A stretch of DNA of 64,000 nucleotides. It comes from Clostridium uliginosum. Its GTDB lineage: Bacteria; Bacillota; Clostridia; Clostridiales; Clostridiaceae. Positions within the stretch are counted from its first letter, which is position 1. Each line of letters opens with the position of its first letter. Under the pieces are notes generated by a model that saw only the letters and a list, made by a program, of their open reading frames with translations, ran no database searches and had not been told where the DNA came from. This document shows positions 9,953 to 18,214 of this stretch, one piece after another. The position numbers and the translations under genes are program-made. The DNA is taken from contig NZ_FOMG01000008.1 of NCBI RefSeq assembly GCF_900112485.1, forward strand, positions 1-64,000. Reading direction: 5' to 3'.

Positions 9953-10381
9953 ATGTTAAGAATACTAGGTTTGGATGTAGGACAAAAAAACATTGGGGTG
10001 GCGATATCAGATCCATTAGGATTTACCGCACAAGGTATAACTACAATAAGAAGAAGTAATAAAGAAAAAGATATAGATGATATTAAAAAAATTTGTGACG
10101 AATATAAGGTTGAAATTATAGTTGTAGGGCTTCCTAAAAATATGAATGGAACAATAGGACCTTCAGGAGAAGTAACAATGCAATTAGGTAAACTTATTGA
10201 AGAAAAGTTGCAAATAAAAGTAGAATTTTGGGATGAACGATTAACAACCGTTGCAGCAAACAGAGCTATGCTAGAAGCAGATCTTTCAAGAAATAAAAGA
10301 AAGAAAATTGTAGATAAAGTGGCGTCAACTTACATACTTCAAGGGTATTTAGATAAACTTTCAAAACAAAACTTGAGATAG
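9953..10381 (+). CDS. ruvX: Holliday junction resolvase-like RuvX (YqgF)
   Basis: An RNase H-fold nuclease implicated in pre-16S rRNA maturation and historically called a putative Holliday-junction resolvase. The N terminus [18 protein letters not shown] carries the first catalytic Asp; [11 protein letters not shown] is the family loop and WDERLTT carries a second acidic site. 142 aa, normal length. The ATG is preceded by AGAGGTG. It lies between ireB and the DUF1292 gene as in most clostridia. Confidence 0.94.
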   Translation: MLRILGLDVGQKNIGVAISDPLGFTAQGITTIRRSNKEKDIDDIKKICDEYKVEIIVVGLPKNMNGTIGPSGEVTMQLGKLIEEKLQIKVEFWDERLTTVAANRAMLEADLSRNKRKKIVDKVASTYILQGYLDKLSKQNLR

Positions 10382-10449
10382 TAGTAAATTGAATGATTGT
10401 TAATAATGAAAATATAAAAAATCCATATATATTAAAAGGAGAAAAGTTA

Positions 10450-10713
10450 ATGGAAAAAGATGTAGAATTTATAGAATTATTAGATGAACAAGGAGAACAA
10501 GTTAAATTTAAGGTTGTTACTTATTTTCAAATAGATGAGATAAATGGAGAATATGTAGTCGTAACACCAGTATCAGAAGATAGTGATGAAGCTTTTGTTT
10601 TAAAGATTGTTAAGGACGAAAATGGAAACGAAAATCTTATCTCTATAGAAGATGAAAAAGAATTTGATTTGGTTGAAGAAGCGTATAACCTTGTTATGGA
10701 AGAACAAAATTAG
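10450..10713 (+). CDS. DUF1292 (YrzB-like) protein
   Basis: An 87-residue acidic conserved Firmicute protein of unknown function. It has the family pattern of an E-rich N terminus ([20 protein letters not shown]), a central EYVVVTP strand and a C-terminal [14 protein letters not shown] longer in-frame reading from 10393 exists, but AAAGGAGA at 10436-10443 marks this ATG. It is always next to ruvX and the Fur-family gene, so it is probably co-transcribed with them. No function is proposed. Confidence 0.88.
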   Translation: MEKDVEFIELLDEQGEQVKFKVVTYFQIDEINGEYVVVTPVSEDSDEAFVLKIVKDENGNENLISIEDEKEFDLVEEAYNLVMEEQN

Positions 10714-10747
10714 TATTGTATGAGAATTTGTAAAGTGAGGTGTTATT

Positions 10748-11212
10748 ATGGAGCAATCAACTTCAATAGATATGGATGCCTTGAAAGAAGATTTAAAAAA
10801 GAAGGGCTATAAATTAACTGCACAAAGAAGGTCTATTGTTAATGCAATTATTGAAACTGAAGGAAGACATTTGACTGCAGAAGAGATATATGATGAAGTT
10901 AGGAAAAATTGCCCTGAAATAGGATTAGCTACTGTATATAGAACTATTATTTTGCTAGAAGAATTAGGAGTAATATGCAGATTAGAATTGAATGATGGAT
11001 GCAGTAGATATGAGTTAGTACATTCTAATGAAACTCATAGACATCATCATTTAGTATGTAATGTATGTAATAAAGTTTTAGAAGTTCAAGATGATTTATT
11101 AGAGGATTTAGAGACACAAATTGAAAGCCAGTATAACTTCAAGATATCAGATCATAGCGTAAAGTTTTACGGCGTATGTGATGAATGTCAAAAGAAACTT
11201 AAAGACGAATAA
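10748..11212 (+). CDS. Fur family metal/peroxide regulator
   Basis: A winged-helix repressor of 154 aa. The DNA-binding half includes KLTAQRRSIVNAI and ATVYRTIILLEELG. The regulatory half has HHHLVCNVCNKVLEV and the C-terminal CDECQ, two CxxC pairs that form the structural zinc site. The His-rich regulatory loop (HRHHHLVC) fits Fur, PerR or Zur; the subtype cannot be fixed by eye. It is followed by RNase J. Confidence 0.92.
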   Translation: MEQSTSIDMDALKEDLKKKGYKLTAQRRSIVNAIIETEGRHLTAEEIYDEVRKNCPEIGLATVYRTIILLEELGVICRLELNDGCSRYELVHSNETHRHHHLVCNVCNKVLEVQDDLLEDLETQIESQYNFKISDHSVKFYGVCDECQKKLKDE

Positions 11213-11278
11213 AAGGACTTTTCATTTTAAAGAAGAGAATCTTTATTTATAAATATTATAAAGAAAAGGAGGGGAAAC

Positions 11279-12946
11279 ATGAAGAACGAAAGAGCTAAGG
11301 TTAAAATTATTCCTTTAGGTGGTATAAACGAAATCGGTAAAAATATTACAGCTATTGAATATAAAGATGATATTGTAGTAATAGATTGTGGTCTTAAATT
11401 TCCAGACGATGATATGTTTGGAATAGATATTGTGATACCAGATATTTCATATCTTATGAAAAATGCAGACAAAGTTAGGGGAATATTTTTAACTCACGGA
11501 CATGAAGACCATATAGGCGCATTACCATATGTTTTAAAACAATTAAATGTTCCTGTTTATGGCACTAAACTTACTCTTGGTATTGTTGAAACAAAACTAA
11601 AAGAGCACGGTTTACTCAGTTCAACAGAATTAATAAGAGTGAAACCAAAAGATACAATAAAATTAAACAGTGTTTCAGTAGAATTTATAAAAACAAATCA
11701 CTCAATTGCGGATTCGGTAGCTATTGCTATCCACACACCACTTGGAGCGGTGCTTCATACTGGTGATTTTAAGATTGATTATACCCCAATTGATGGAGAA
11801 ATTATGGATTTTGCAAGATTTGCTGAATTGGGAAAAAAAGGCGTTTTAGTCATGATGGCAGATTCAACAAATGTTGAAAGACCAGGATATACAATGTCAG
11901 AAAAAACAGTGGGGGAAAGTTTTGTACGACTTTTTGACAGTGCAAAAGGCAGGATTATAGTTGCTACATTTGCTTCCAATGTTCATAGAATTCAGCAAAT
12001 AATAACAGCAGCACAAATATATGGGAAAAAAGTAGCTGTTTCTGGAAGAAGTATGGAAAACATAGTTCAAGTTGCAATAGAATTAGGATATTTAACAATT
12101 GAAAAAGATCTTCTTATTTCTGTAGATCAAATTTCGAAATATCCAAATGAGAAGGTTGTTATTATAACAACTGGAAGCCAAGGTGAACCAATGTCAGCCT
12201 TAGCTAGAATGGCAGCGTCAGAACATAGAAAGATTAATATATTAGAGGGTGATACAGTAATTATTTCTGCAACACCAATTCCGGGAAATGAAAAACTTGT
12301 TTCAAAGGTTATTAATCAATTGTTCAAAAAAGGTGCAGAAGTAATATATGAATCTTTAGAGAAGGTTCACGTATCTGGGCATGCTTGTCAAGAAGAATTA
12401 AAATTAATGCAAAGATTAGTTAAACCAAGATTTTTTATTCCTGTACATGGCGAATATAGACATTTAAAACAACATGGAGAACTTGCAATAGGTCTTGGAC
12501 TTTCTGAAAAAAATCTTTTAATACCAGATAATGGAGATGTAATAGAAGTTACAAGAAATTACATTAAAAAGAATGGTACTGTTGCATCAGGTCAAGTATT
12601 TGTTGATGGTCTTGGAGTTGGAGATGTTGGGAATATAGTATTAAGAGATAGAAGACATTTATCTCAAGATGGTATATTAACAGTTGTTGTTACATTGGAG
12701 AAACGAAGTGCTGTAGTAGCAGCAGGTCCAGATATTATTTCAAGAGGATTCGTATATGTGAGAGAATCAGAAGGACTTATGGATGAAGCTAAAGAACTTG
12801 TCAGAGCAGTCTTGAGAGAGTGCCAAGAAAAGAATATTACTGATTGGGCTACCTTAAAGTCTAAAATGAGAGATGAACTTAGAGAATTTCTTTATGAAAA
12901 AACAAAGAGAAAACCTATGATTTTACCAATAATTATGGAAACTTAA
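11279..12946 (+). CDS. rnj: Ribonuclease J
   Basis: A metallo-beta-lactamase/beta-CASP RNase with 5'-3' exo- and endonuclease activity in mRNA decay and rRNA processing. The metal motif HGHEDHIGALP is near residue 75; later motifs include LHTGDFKID, GSQGEPMSALARM, HVSGHACQEEL and FIPVHGEYRHL. At 555 residues it is full length with a C-terminal domain. It has its own strong site AAGGAGGGGAA. The genus usually has one RNase J, so a J1/J2 assignment is not made. Confidence 0.96.
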   Translation: MKNERAKVKIIPLGGINEIGKNITAIEYKDDIVVIDCGLKFPDDDMFGIDIVIPDISYLMKNADKVRGIFLTHGHEDHIGALPYVLKQLNVPVYGTKLTLGIVETKLKEHGLLSSTELIRVKPKDTIKLNSVSVEFIKTNHSIADSVAIAIHTPLGAVLHTGDFKIDYTPIDGEIMDFARFAELGKKGVLVMMADSTNVERPGYTMSEKTVGESFVRLFDSAKGRIIVATFASNVHRIQQIITAAQIYGKKVAVSGRSMENIVQVAIELGYLTIEKDLLISVDQISKYPNEKVVIITTGSQGEPMSALARMAASEHRKINILEGDTVIISATPIPGNEKLVSKVINQLFKKGAEVIYESLEKVHVSGHACQEELKLMQRLVKPRFFIPVHGEYRHLKQHGELAIGLGLSEKNLLIPDNGDVIEVTRNYIKKNGTVASGQVFVDGLGVGDVGNIVLRDRRHLSQDGILTVVVTLEKRSAVVAAGPDIISRGFVYVRESEGLMDEAKELVRAVLRECQEKNITDWATLKSKMRDELREFLYEKTKRKPMILPIIMET

Positions 12947-13028
12947 ATTTATTGGTAAAAGGCATATTGTATAATAAGGTTGACTTTTGTAGAATAAAAG
13001 GTTAGAATTAAAAAATAGTTGTTTGGAG

Positions 13029-13058
13029 ATTGGATACTTTTGTATCCAATTTTCTTTT
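13029..13058 (+). terminator. Terminator after rnj
   Basis: A 9-bp stem (ATTGGATAC with GTATCCAAT, loop of about four T) followed by TTTCTTTT, about 80 bases after the RNase J stop. Confidence 0.75.
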
Positions 13059-13137
13059 GGGAAAAAAAAGTTATAGGTTTACATAGAGTAAAAATTAGAC
13101 TTTCCATAGATTAAATATTTACTTTGGAGGAATGGAA

Positions 13138-14964
13138 ATGGAATTAATAAAAAGAGAAGATATAAGAAATATTGCAATTATTGCTCACGTTGACCATGGT
13201 AAGACAACTTTAGTAGATGCGCTACTAAAACAAAGCCATGTTTATAGAACTAATGAAAAGATACAAGAAAGAGTTATGGATTCAAATGATCTTGAAAAAG
13301 AAAGAGGAATTACAATTCTTTCAAAAAATACTGCAGTAATGTACAAGGATATCAAAATTAATATTGTTGATACTCCAGGACATGCTGATTTTGGTGGAGA
13401 AGTAGAACGTGTATTGAAAATGGTTGATTCAGTTTTACTAGTTGTTGATTCATATGAAGGTCCAATGCCACAAACTAAGTTTGTTCTTAAAAAGGCATTA
13501 GAATTAGGATTAAAGCCAATAGTTGTAATAAATAAAATAGATAAGCCTGATGCTAGACCAGTAGATGTTATTGATGAAGTATTTGACTTGTTTTTAGAAT
13601 TAGGTGCAGATGATGAACAATTAGACTTCCCAATTCTTTATGCATCAGCTAGAGAAGGTTTTGCAAGAGATAATGTAGAAGACACTAATGATGACATGAT
13701 GCCGTTATTTGAAAAGATAATAGAACATGTTAAAGCACCAGAAGGATATATAGATGAACCATTACAAATGTTAGTAACAACATTAGATACTAATGAATAT
13801 GTAGGTAAGATTGCTATAGGTAAGATTCATAGAGGTAAAATAAAGAAAAATCAAACAGTTGCATTAGTTAAAAATGACGGAACAACTGGTAATTATAAAA
13901 TTACAAGCGTATTTACATATAATGGATTAAAAAGAGAAGAAACAGAAGAAGCATCTTTAGGAGATATAGTTGCAGTAAGTGGTGTTACTGATGCTAATAT
14001 AGGAGAAACTATAGCAGATGTACAAAACCCAGAAGCACTTCCATTTGTTAGTATAGATGAACCAACTCTTAGCATGAACTTTATGGTTAATAATTCACCA
14101 TTTGCAGGAAAAGAAGGAGAATTCGTAACTTCAAGACATTTAAGAGATAGATTACTTAAAGAACTTGAAACAAATGTAAGTTTAAGAGTAAATGAACTTA
14201 CACCAGATTGCTTTGAAGTTTCAGGAAGAGGAGAACTTCATCTTTCAATTCTTATTGAAACAATGAGAAGAGAAGGATATGAATTCCAAGTTTCAAAGGC
14301 AAGTGTTATCATTAAAGAAGAAAATGGTAAGAAGATAGAGCCTATGGAATACCTAACAATCGATGTGCCAGAACAATTTATGGGACCTGTTATGGAAAAA
14401 TTAGGACCTAGAAAAGCTGAAATGGTTAATATGACATCAGCAGTAAATGGTTATACAAGATTAGAATTTATAGTTCCAGCTAGAGGATTAATTGGATTTA
14501 GAAATGAATTTATGACTGATACAAAAGGTAATGGTATAATGAATCATGTATTCCATAGTTATGATAAATTCAAGGGCGAAATTCCAACTAGAAGTAGAGG
14601 ATCAATAGTTTCTTTTGGAGACGGAGAGTCAATTGCTTATGGATTATTTAATGCTCAAGAAAGAGGTCAATTATTCATAGGAGCTGCTGTTCCAGTGTAT
14701 GAAGGAATGATAGTTGGAGTATCATCTAGAGCAGAAGATATTGATATTAATGTATGTAAGGGTAAGAAACTTACAAATACAAGATCATCAGGAGCGGATG
14801 AAGCTGTAAAATTAACTCCACCACCTGAAATGAGTCTTGAACAATGTTTAGAGTTTATAAACGATGATGAATTAGTAGAAGTTACACCTAAAAATATAAG
14901 AATGAGAAAAACAATATTAGTAAGTGGTGACAGAAGAAGATTAACTAGTAGAAGTAAAAAATAA
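13138..14964 (+). CDS. typA: Ribosome-associated GTPase TypA/BipA
   Basis: A translational GTPase related to EF-G, important for ribosome assembly and stress growth. G1 is AHVDHGKTTL, the switch region RGITILSKN, G3 DTPGHADFGGE, and G4 NKIDKPDARP. The BipA-specific C-terminal domain (RGSIVSFGDGESIAYG, GMIVGVSSRAEDIDINVCK) is complete. TTTGGAGG at 13123-13130 is one base before the upstream ATG at 13132 and seven before this one, so this start is preferred (608 aa). Confidence 0.96.
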   Translation: MELIKREDIRNIAIIAHVDHGKTTLVDALLKQSHVYRTNEKIQERVMDSNDLEKERGITILSKNTAVMYKDIKINIVDTPGHADFGGEVERVLKMVDSVLLVVDSYEGPMPQTKFVLKKALELGLKPIVVINKIDKPDARPVDVIDEVFDLFLELGADDEQLDFPILYASAREGFARDNVEDTNDDMMPLFEKIIEHVKAPEGYIDEPLQMLVTTLDTNEYVGKIAIGKIHRGKIKKNQTVALVKNDGTTGNYKITSVFTYNGLKREETEEASLGDIVAVSGVTDANIGETIADVQNPEALPFVSIDEPTLSMNFMVNNSPFAGKEGEFVTSRHLRDRLLKELETNVSLRVNELTPDCFEVSGRGELHLSILIETMRREGYEFQVSKASVIIKEENGKKIEPMEYLTIDVPEQFMGPVMEKLGPRKAEMVNMTSAVNGYTRLEFIVPARGLIGFRNEFMTDTKGNGIMNHVFHSYDKFKGEIPTRSRGSIVSFGDGESIAYGLFNAQERGQLFIGAAVPVYEGMIVGVSSRAEDIDINVCKGKKLTNTRSSGADEAVKLTPPPEMSLEQCLEFINDDELVEVTPKNIRMRKTILVSGDRRRLTSRSKK

Positions 14965-15009
14965 TCTAATTTAAATAATATAAAAAATATTTTAAATAAT
15001 ATTATAATT

Positions 15010-15046
15010 TAAAGTAAATAGTCTTTGGCTATTTACTTTATTGTAT
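15010..15046 (+). terminator. Hairpin between typA and mltG
   Basis: A perfect 12-bp stem TAAAGTAAATAG / CTATTTACTTTA with loop TCTTTGG. The T-run after it is weak (TTGTATT), and the mltG ribosome site AGGAGG follows at once. It is probably the typA terminator. Confidence 0.65.
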
Positions 15047-15059
15047 TAGGAGGAACTTT

Positions 15060-16088
15060 ATGAAAAAGTTTATATCCTTAAAGAAAATAATACTTGTAAT
15101 AATATTTGTTTTATTAATTGGAGTATCCACAGCTTTAGTTTTTTCTTATAAAAATGCTATTAAGAAACCAATAAGTAGCAATGAAGATATAGTTATGGTA
15201 GAAGTTAGACATGGTGAAGGCTTTTATGAGGTATTAGATAGGTTACATAGAGAAAAAAAATTATCTAATAAGTACTTTATTAAGCTTGACCTAATGTTAC
15301 ATAAAAATAATGTGCAATTACAAGAAGGAATATATGAAGTGAAATCGGATATTACATTAGATGGACTGCTTGAAACATTAAAAATTCAAAAAGATGATAA
15401 AAATTTAAAAAAATTAACAATTCCTGAAGGATATACAATAGATCAAATAGCTGAAAAGGTTGAACAGGAAAAAATTTGTTCTAAAGATGAATTTTTACAA
15501 GAAGTTAAAAACTATGAATTACCATCTTATGTTAAAGAAGATAAAAATAAAAGATATAATTTAGAAGGTTTTTTATATCCAGATACATATTTAATAAAAA
15601 ATAATGCTACTCCAGAATATATAATTAAGCAAATGCTTAATAGATTTGTAGAAGTTTTAGGAGAAGTTAAAAATGAAACAGGAATTAATGTAGAAAACAA
15701 TGATATTGATAGGACAATCATAATTGCATCTATGATAGAAAAAGAGGCAAGATTTGATGAAGATAGACCTTTAATTTCATCTGTAATTTATAATAGATTA
15801 AAAGAAGATATGAAGTTACAATTAGATGCTACCATAATCTATTCTTTAGGGTATCACGTTGATAGAGTGCTTAATAAACATTTAGAAATTGACTCACCAT
15901 ATAATACATATAAGTATAAGGGATTACCAATAGGGGCTATTGGTAATCCCGGAAAAGCATCAATTAAGGCTGCATTACTTCCATCAAAAACAGATTATTT
16001 ATTTTATATTTTACAAGAAAATGGATATCACTATTTTTCTAACAATTATGATGATTTTCTAAGTAAAAAGAAAGAATTAGGATATTAG
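15060..16088 (+). CDS. mltG: Endolytic transglycosylase MltG
   Basis: A membrane-anchored lytic transglycosylase that cuts nascent peptidoglycan strands and ends their elongation. One N-terminal membrane segment lies at about residues 9-29. The YceG domain follows, with catalytic glutamate in ASMIEKEARF (near residue 225) and the conserved end segment YNTYKYKGLPIGAIGNPG. 342 aa, normal length. The TAG stop lies in the first bases of a palindromic repeat. The order mltG-trmR-trhP matches yrrL-yrrM-yrrN/O of Bacillus. Confidence 0.94.
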   Translation: MKKFISLKKIILVIIFVLLIGVSTALVFSYKNAIKKPISSNEDIVMVEVRHGEGFYEVLDRLHREKKLSNKYFIKLDLMLHKNNVQLQEGIYEVKSDITLDGLLETLKIQKDDKNLKKLTIPEGYTIDQIAEKVEQEKICSKDEFLQEVKNYELPSYVKEDKNKRYNLEGFLYPDTYLIKNNATPEYIIKQMLNRFVEVLGEVKNETGINVENNDIDRTIIIASMIEKEARFDEDRPLISSVIYNRLKEDMKLQLDATIIYSLGYHVDRVLNKHLEIDSPYNTYKYKGLPIGAIGNPGKASIKAALLPSKTDYLFYILQENGYHYFSNNYDDFLSKKKELGY

Positions 16089-16250
16089 GTACATTCAAAA
16101 AAATAATAGACCAGTATGCTTGTCTATTTTGCGTCATACTGCGTCAGAAAGTTTAGTTAATAGCTTGTGTTATTAACTAAACTTTCCTCCTTGTCCTTGC
16201 ACCAAGTATACGATGCATATTTGGTCTATTATTTTGTTTTATGTGCTTTA
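16086..16250 (+). repeat. Interspersed palindromic repeat, short form, copy 1 (forward)
   Basis: About 165 bases, the clearest copy. The terminal arms pair as AATAATAGACCA (left) with TGGTCTATTATT (right), 12 bp perfect, extending outward to the imperfect TAGGTACATT / ATGTGCTTTA ends. Inside are a CAGTATG...CATACTG pair and a 16-bp hairpin (GAAAGTTTAGTTAATA with TATTAACTAAACTTTC). CCTCCTTG follows the hairpin at 16196-16203. The element fills the mltG-trmR gap; its left edge contains the mltG stop and its right edge is eight bases from the trmR ribosome site. Confidence 0.9.
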
Positions 16251-16270
16251 GTCAGTACAGGAGGCGTTTG

Positions 16271-16915
16271 ATGAGTAAAGTTACATATGATTATATGGAG
16301 GAATATATAAGAAATCTTATTCCAGATAGAAAAGGAACTTTAAAAGAAATAGAAGATTTTGCAAAGAATAATGGAGTTCCTATTGTTCAAAAAGAAACAG
16401 GAGTTTTTTTAGAATTCATGGTTAACATGAAAAAACCAAAAAGGATTTTAGAATTAGGAACAGCTATAGGATTTTCATCTATTTTAATGTATGAAGCCTC
16501 GGAAGCAGAACCCGAAATAACAACCATTGAAAGAGATGAGAATATGATTAAACTTGCTAAAATGAACTTGGAGAAGTTTAATCTAGATGAAAAAATAAAG
16601 ATATATCAGGGAGACTGTTTAGAAGTTTTAGAAAAATTACAAGAACCTTTTGATCTGATTTTTATGGATGCTGGAAAAGGACACTACAATCATTTTCTTC
16701 CACATTGTTTAAGATTACTTAAAGATGACGGAATAATCATCGCTGATAATGTTTTATTTAGAGGTATGGTTGCGTGTGATGAATTAGTCAAAAGAAGAAA
16801 AATAACTATAGTAAAAAGAATGAGAACATATTTGGATTTAGTTACCCATGATGAAGATTTAATAACTACTGTAATACCTATGGGCGATGGAATTGCAGTT
16901 ACTAAGAGGAGGTAA
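16271..16915 (+). CDS. trmR: tRNA 5-hydroxyuridine methyltransferase TrmR (O-methyltransferase family)
   Basis: A SAM-dependent methyltransferase of 214 aa. In Bacillus the homologue (YrrM) methylates 5-hydroxyuridine at tRNA wobble position 34 to 5-methoxyuridine. SAM-binding motif I is RILELGTAIGFSS; the metal-site region is DLIFMDAGKGHYNHF and later IIADNVLF. AGGAGG at 16259-16264 marks this ATG; an upstream in-frame ATG at 16241 lies in the repeat and is rejected. The next gene encodes the hydroxylation enzyme, which supports the specific function over a generic catechol-type activity. Confidence 0.88.
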   Translation: MSKVTYDYMEEYIRNLIPDRKGTLKEIEDFAKNNGVPIVQKETGVFLEFMVNMKKPKRILELGTAIGFSSILMYEASEAEPEITTIERDENMIKLAKMNLEKFNLDEKIKIYQGDCLEVLEKLQEPFDLIFMDAGKGHYNHFLPHCLRLLKDDGIIIADNVLFRGMVACDELVKRRKITIVKRMRTYLDLVTHDEDLITTVIPMGDGIAVTKRR

Positions 16916-16924
16916 TTTTAAAAG

Positions 16925-18145
16925 ATGAGAAAACCAGAAATTTTAGCACCAGCAGGAAACTTAGATAAACTTAAAACCGCTATTGATTTTGGTGCTGATG
17001 CCGTATATTTAGGGGGAAGCAAGCTTAATTTAAGAGCGTTTGCAGATAATTTTACAAATGAAAAGCTAAAACAAGGAGTAGAATATGCACATGATAGAAA
17101 CAGAAAAGTTTATGTGACTATGAATGTTTTTCCTCATAATGCAGATTTAGCTGGAGTTGAAGATTATTTAAAAGAATTATATGAAATAGGTGTGGATGCA
17201 ATAATTGCATCAGATCCAGCTATAATAGCTACTGCTAGAGAAGTTGTGCCAGATTTAGAGATACATTTAAGTACTCAAGCTAATAATGTTAACTGGAGAG
17301 CAGCTAAGTTTTGGCATGATCAAGGTGTAAAGAGAATAGTTATGGCTAGAGAACTTAGCTTGGTTGAAATACAACAAATGACAGATAATTTGCCAGAAGA
17401 ATGTGAAATTGAAGCTTTTGTTCATGGGTCAATGTGTATTAGTTATTCAGGAAGATGCTTACTTTCTAATTATATGACAGGTAGAGATGCTAATAGAGGA
17501 GCATGTGCTCAAGCATGTAGATATAAATATCATTTAGTTGAAGAAAAGAGACCTGGAGAATATTTTCCTATAGTTGAAGATGAGAATGGAACATATATAA
17601 TGAATTCAAAGGATTTATGTATGTTAGAACATATAGATGATGTTATTAATGCTGGAGTATATTCACTTAAAATAGAAGGAAGAATGAAAAGCGCATATTA
17701 TGTTGCGGCAGTAGTGAAATCATATAGGCAAGCTGTAGATGCATATATGAGCGATCCTGAAAATTATAAGTTCAATTCAAAGTGGATGGAAAATTTAAAT
17801 AAAGTAAGCCATAGACAATATCATACAGGATTTTATTATGGGGAAACTAATAAACAAATATATGAAGATTCATCATATATAAGAAGTGCAGATATAGTTG
17901 GAATTGTAAGGGCATATGATGAGGATACTAAAATAGCAACTGTTGAGCAAAAAAATAAAGTGTTAAACGGGGATATAGTAGAAATATTAAGACCAGAAGG
18001 CGATAATTTTGAAGTTGTACTTAATAATATGACTGAAGAAAACGGAAAACCTATTGAATCAGCGCCTAGAGCTCAAATGATATATAAGGTAAAAGTAGAT
18101 ATTCCGTTAAGAGCAAAGGACTTAATAATAAAAAACAAAGAATAA
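16925..18145 (+). CDS. trhP: Peptidase U32 family protein, tRNA hydroxylation protein TrhP
   Basis: A U32-family protein of 406 aa. Homologues (YrrN/YrrO in Bacillus, YegQ/TrhP in E. coli) are needed for prephenate-dependent hydroxylation of tRNA U34, upstream of TrmR. The N terminus KPEILAPAGNLDKLKTAI and GADAVYLGG are typical. The cysteine-rich core (HGSMCISYSGRCLLSNY, then RGACAQACRYKY) near residues 168-200 is consistent with an Fe-S cluster. Bacillus has two such genes in tandem; here there is one. The peptidase name is historical. Confidence 0.9.
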   Translation: MRKPEILAPAGNLDKLKTAIDFGADAVYLGGSKLNLRAFADNFTNEKLKQGVEYAHDRNRKVYVTMNVFPHNADLAGVEDYLKELYEIGVDAIIASDPAIIATAREVVPDLEIHLSTQANNVNWRAAKFWHDQGVKRIVMARELSLVEIQQMTDNLPEECEIEAFVHGSMCISYSGRCLLSNYMTGRDANRGACAQACRYKYHLVEEKRPGEYFPIVEDENGTYIMNSKDLCMLEHIDDVINAGVYSLKIEGRMKSAYYVAAVVKSYRQAVDAYMSDPENYKFNSKWMENLNKVSHRQYHTGFYYGETNKQIYEDSSYIRSADIVGIVRAYDEDTKIATVEQKNKVLNGDIVEILRPEGDNFEVVLNNMTEENGKPIESAPRAQMIYKVKVDIPLRAKDLIIKNKE

Positions 18146-18160
18146 TTTTATTTATTGAAT

Positions 18161-18214
18161 AAAACACCTTTTCTAAGGCTAAAATTTAGCTAAAGAGAGG
18201 TGTTTTGTATTTTT
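18161..18214 (+). terminator. Terminator-like hairpin overlapping the PBP start
   Basis: AAAACACCT (18161-18169) pairs perfectly with AGGTGTTTT (18198-18206). The pairing extends inward with G.U pairs and has an inner GCTA/TAGC stem. GTATTTTTA follows. It is well placed to end the mltG-trmR-trhP operon, but its right arm also contains the only AGAGAGGTG ribosome-site-like sequence and the GTG start of the next gene. Confidence 0.75.

Noticed and set aside
16241-16270. An upstream ATG extension of trmR
   Set aside because: It starts inside the palindromic repeat and lacks a ribosome site; AGGAGG at 16259-16264 fits the ATG at 16271.
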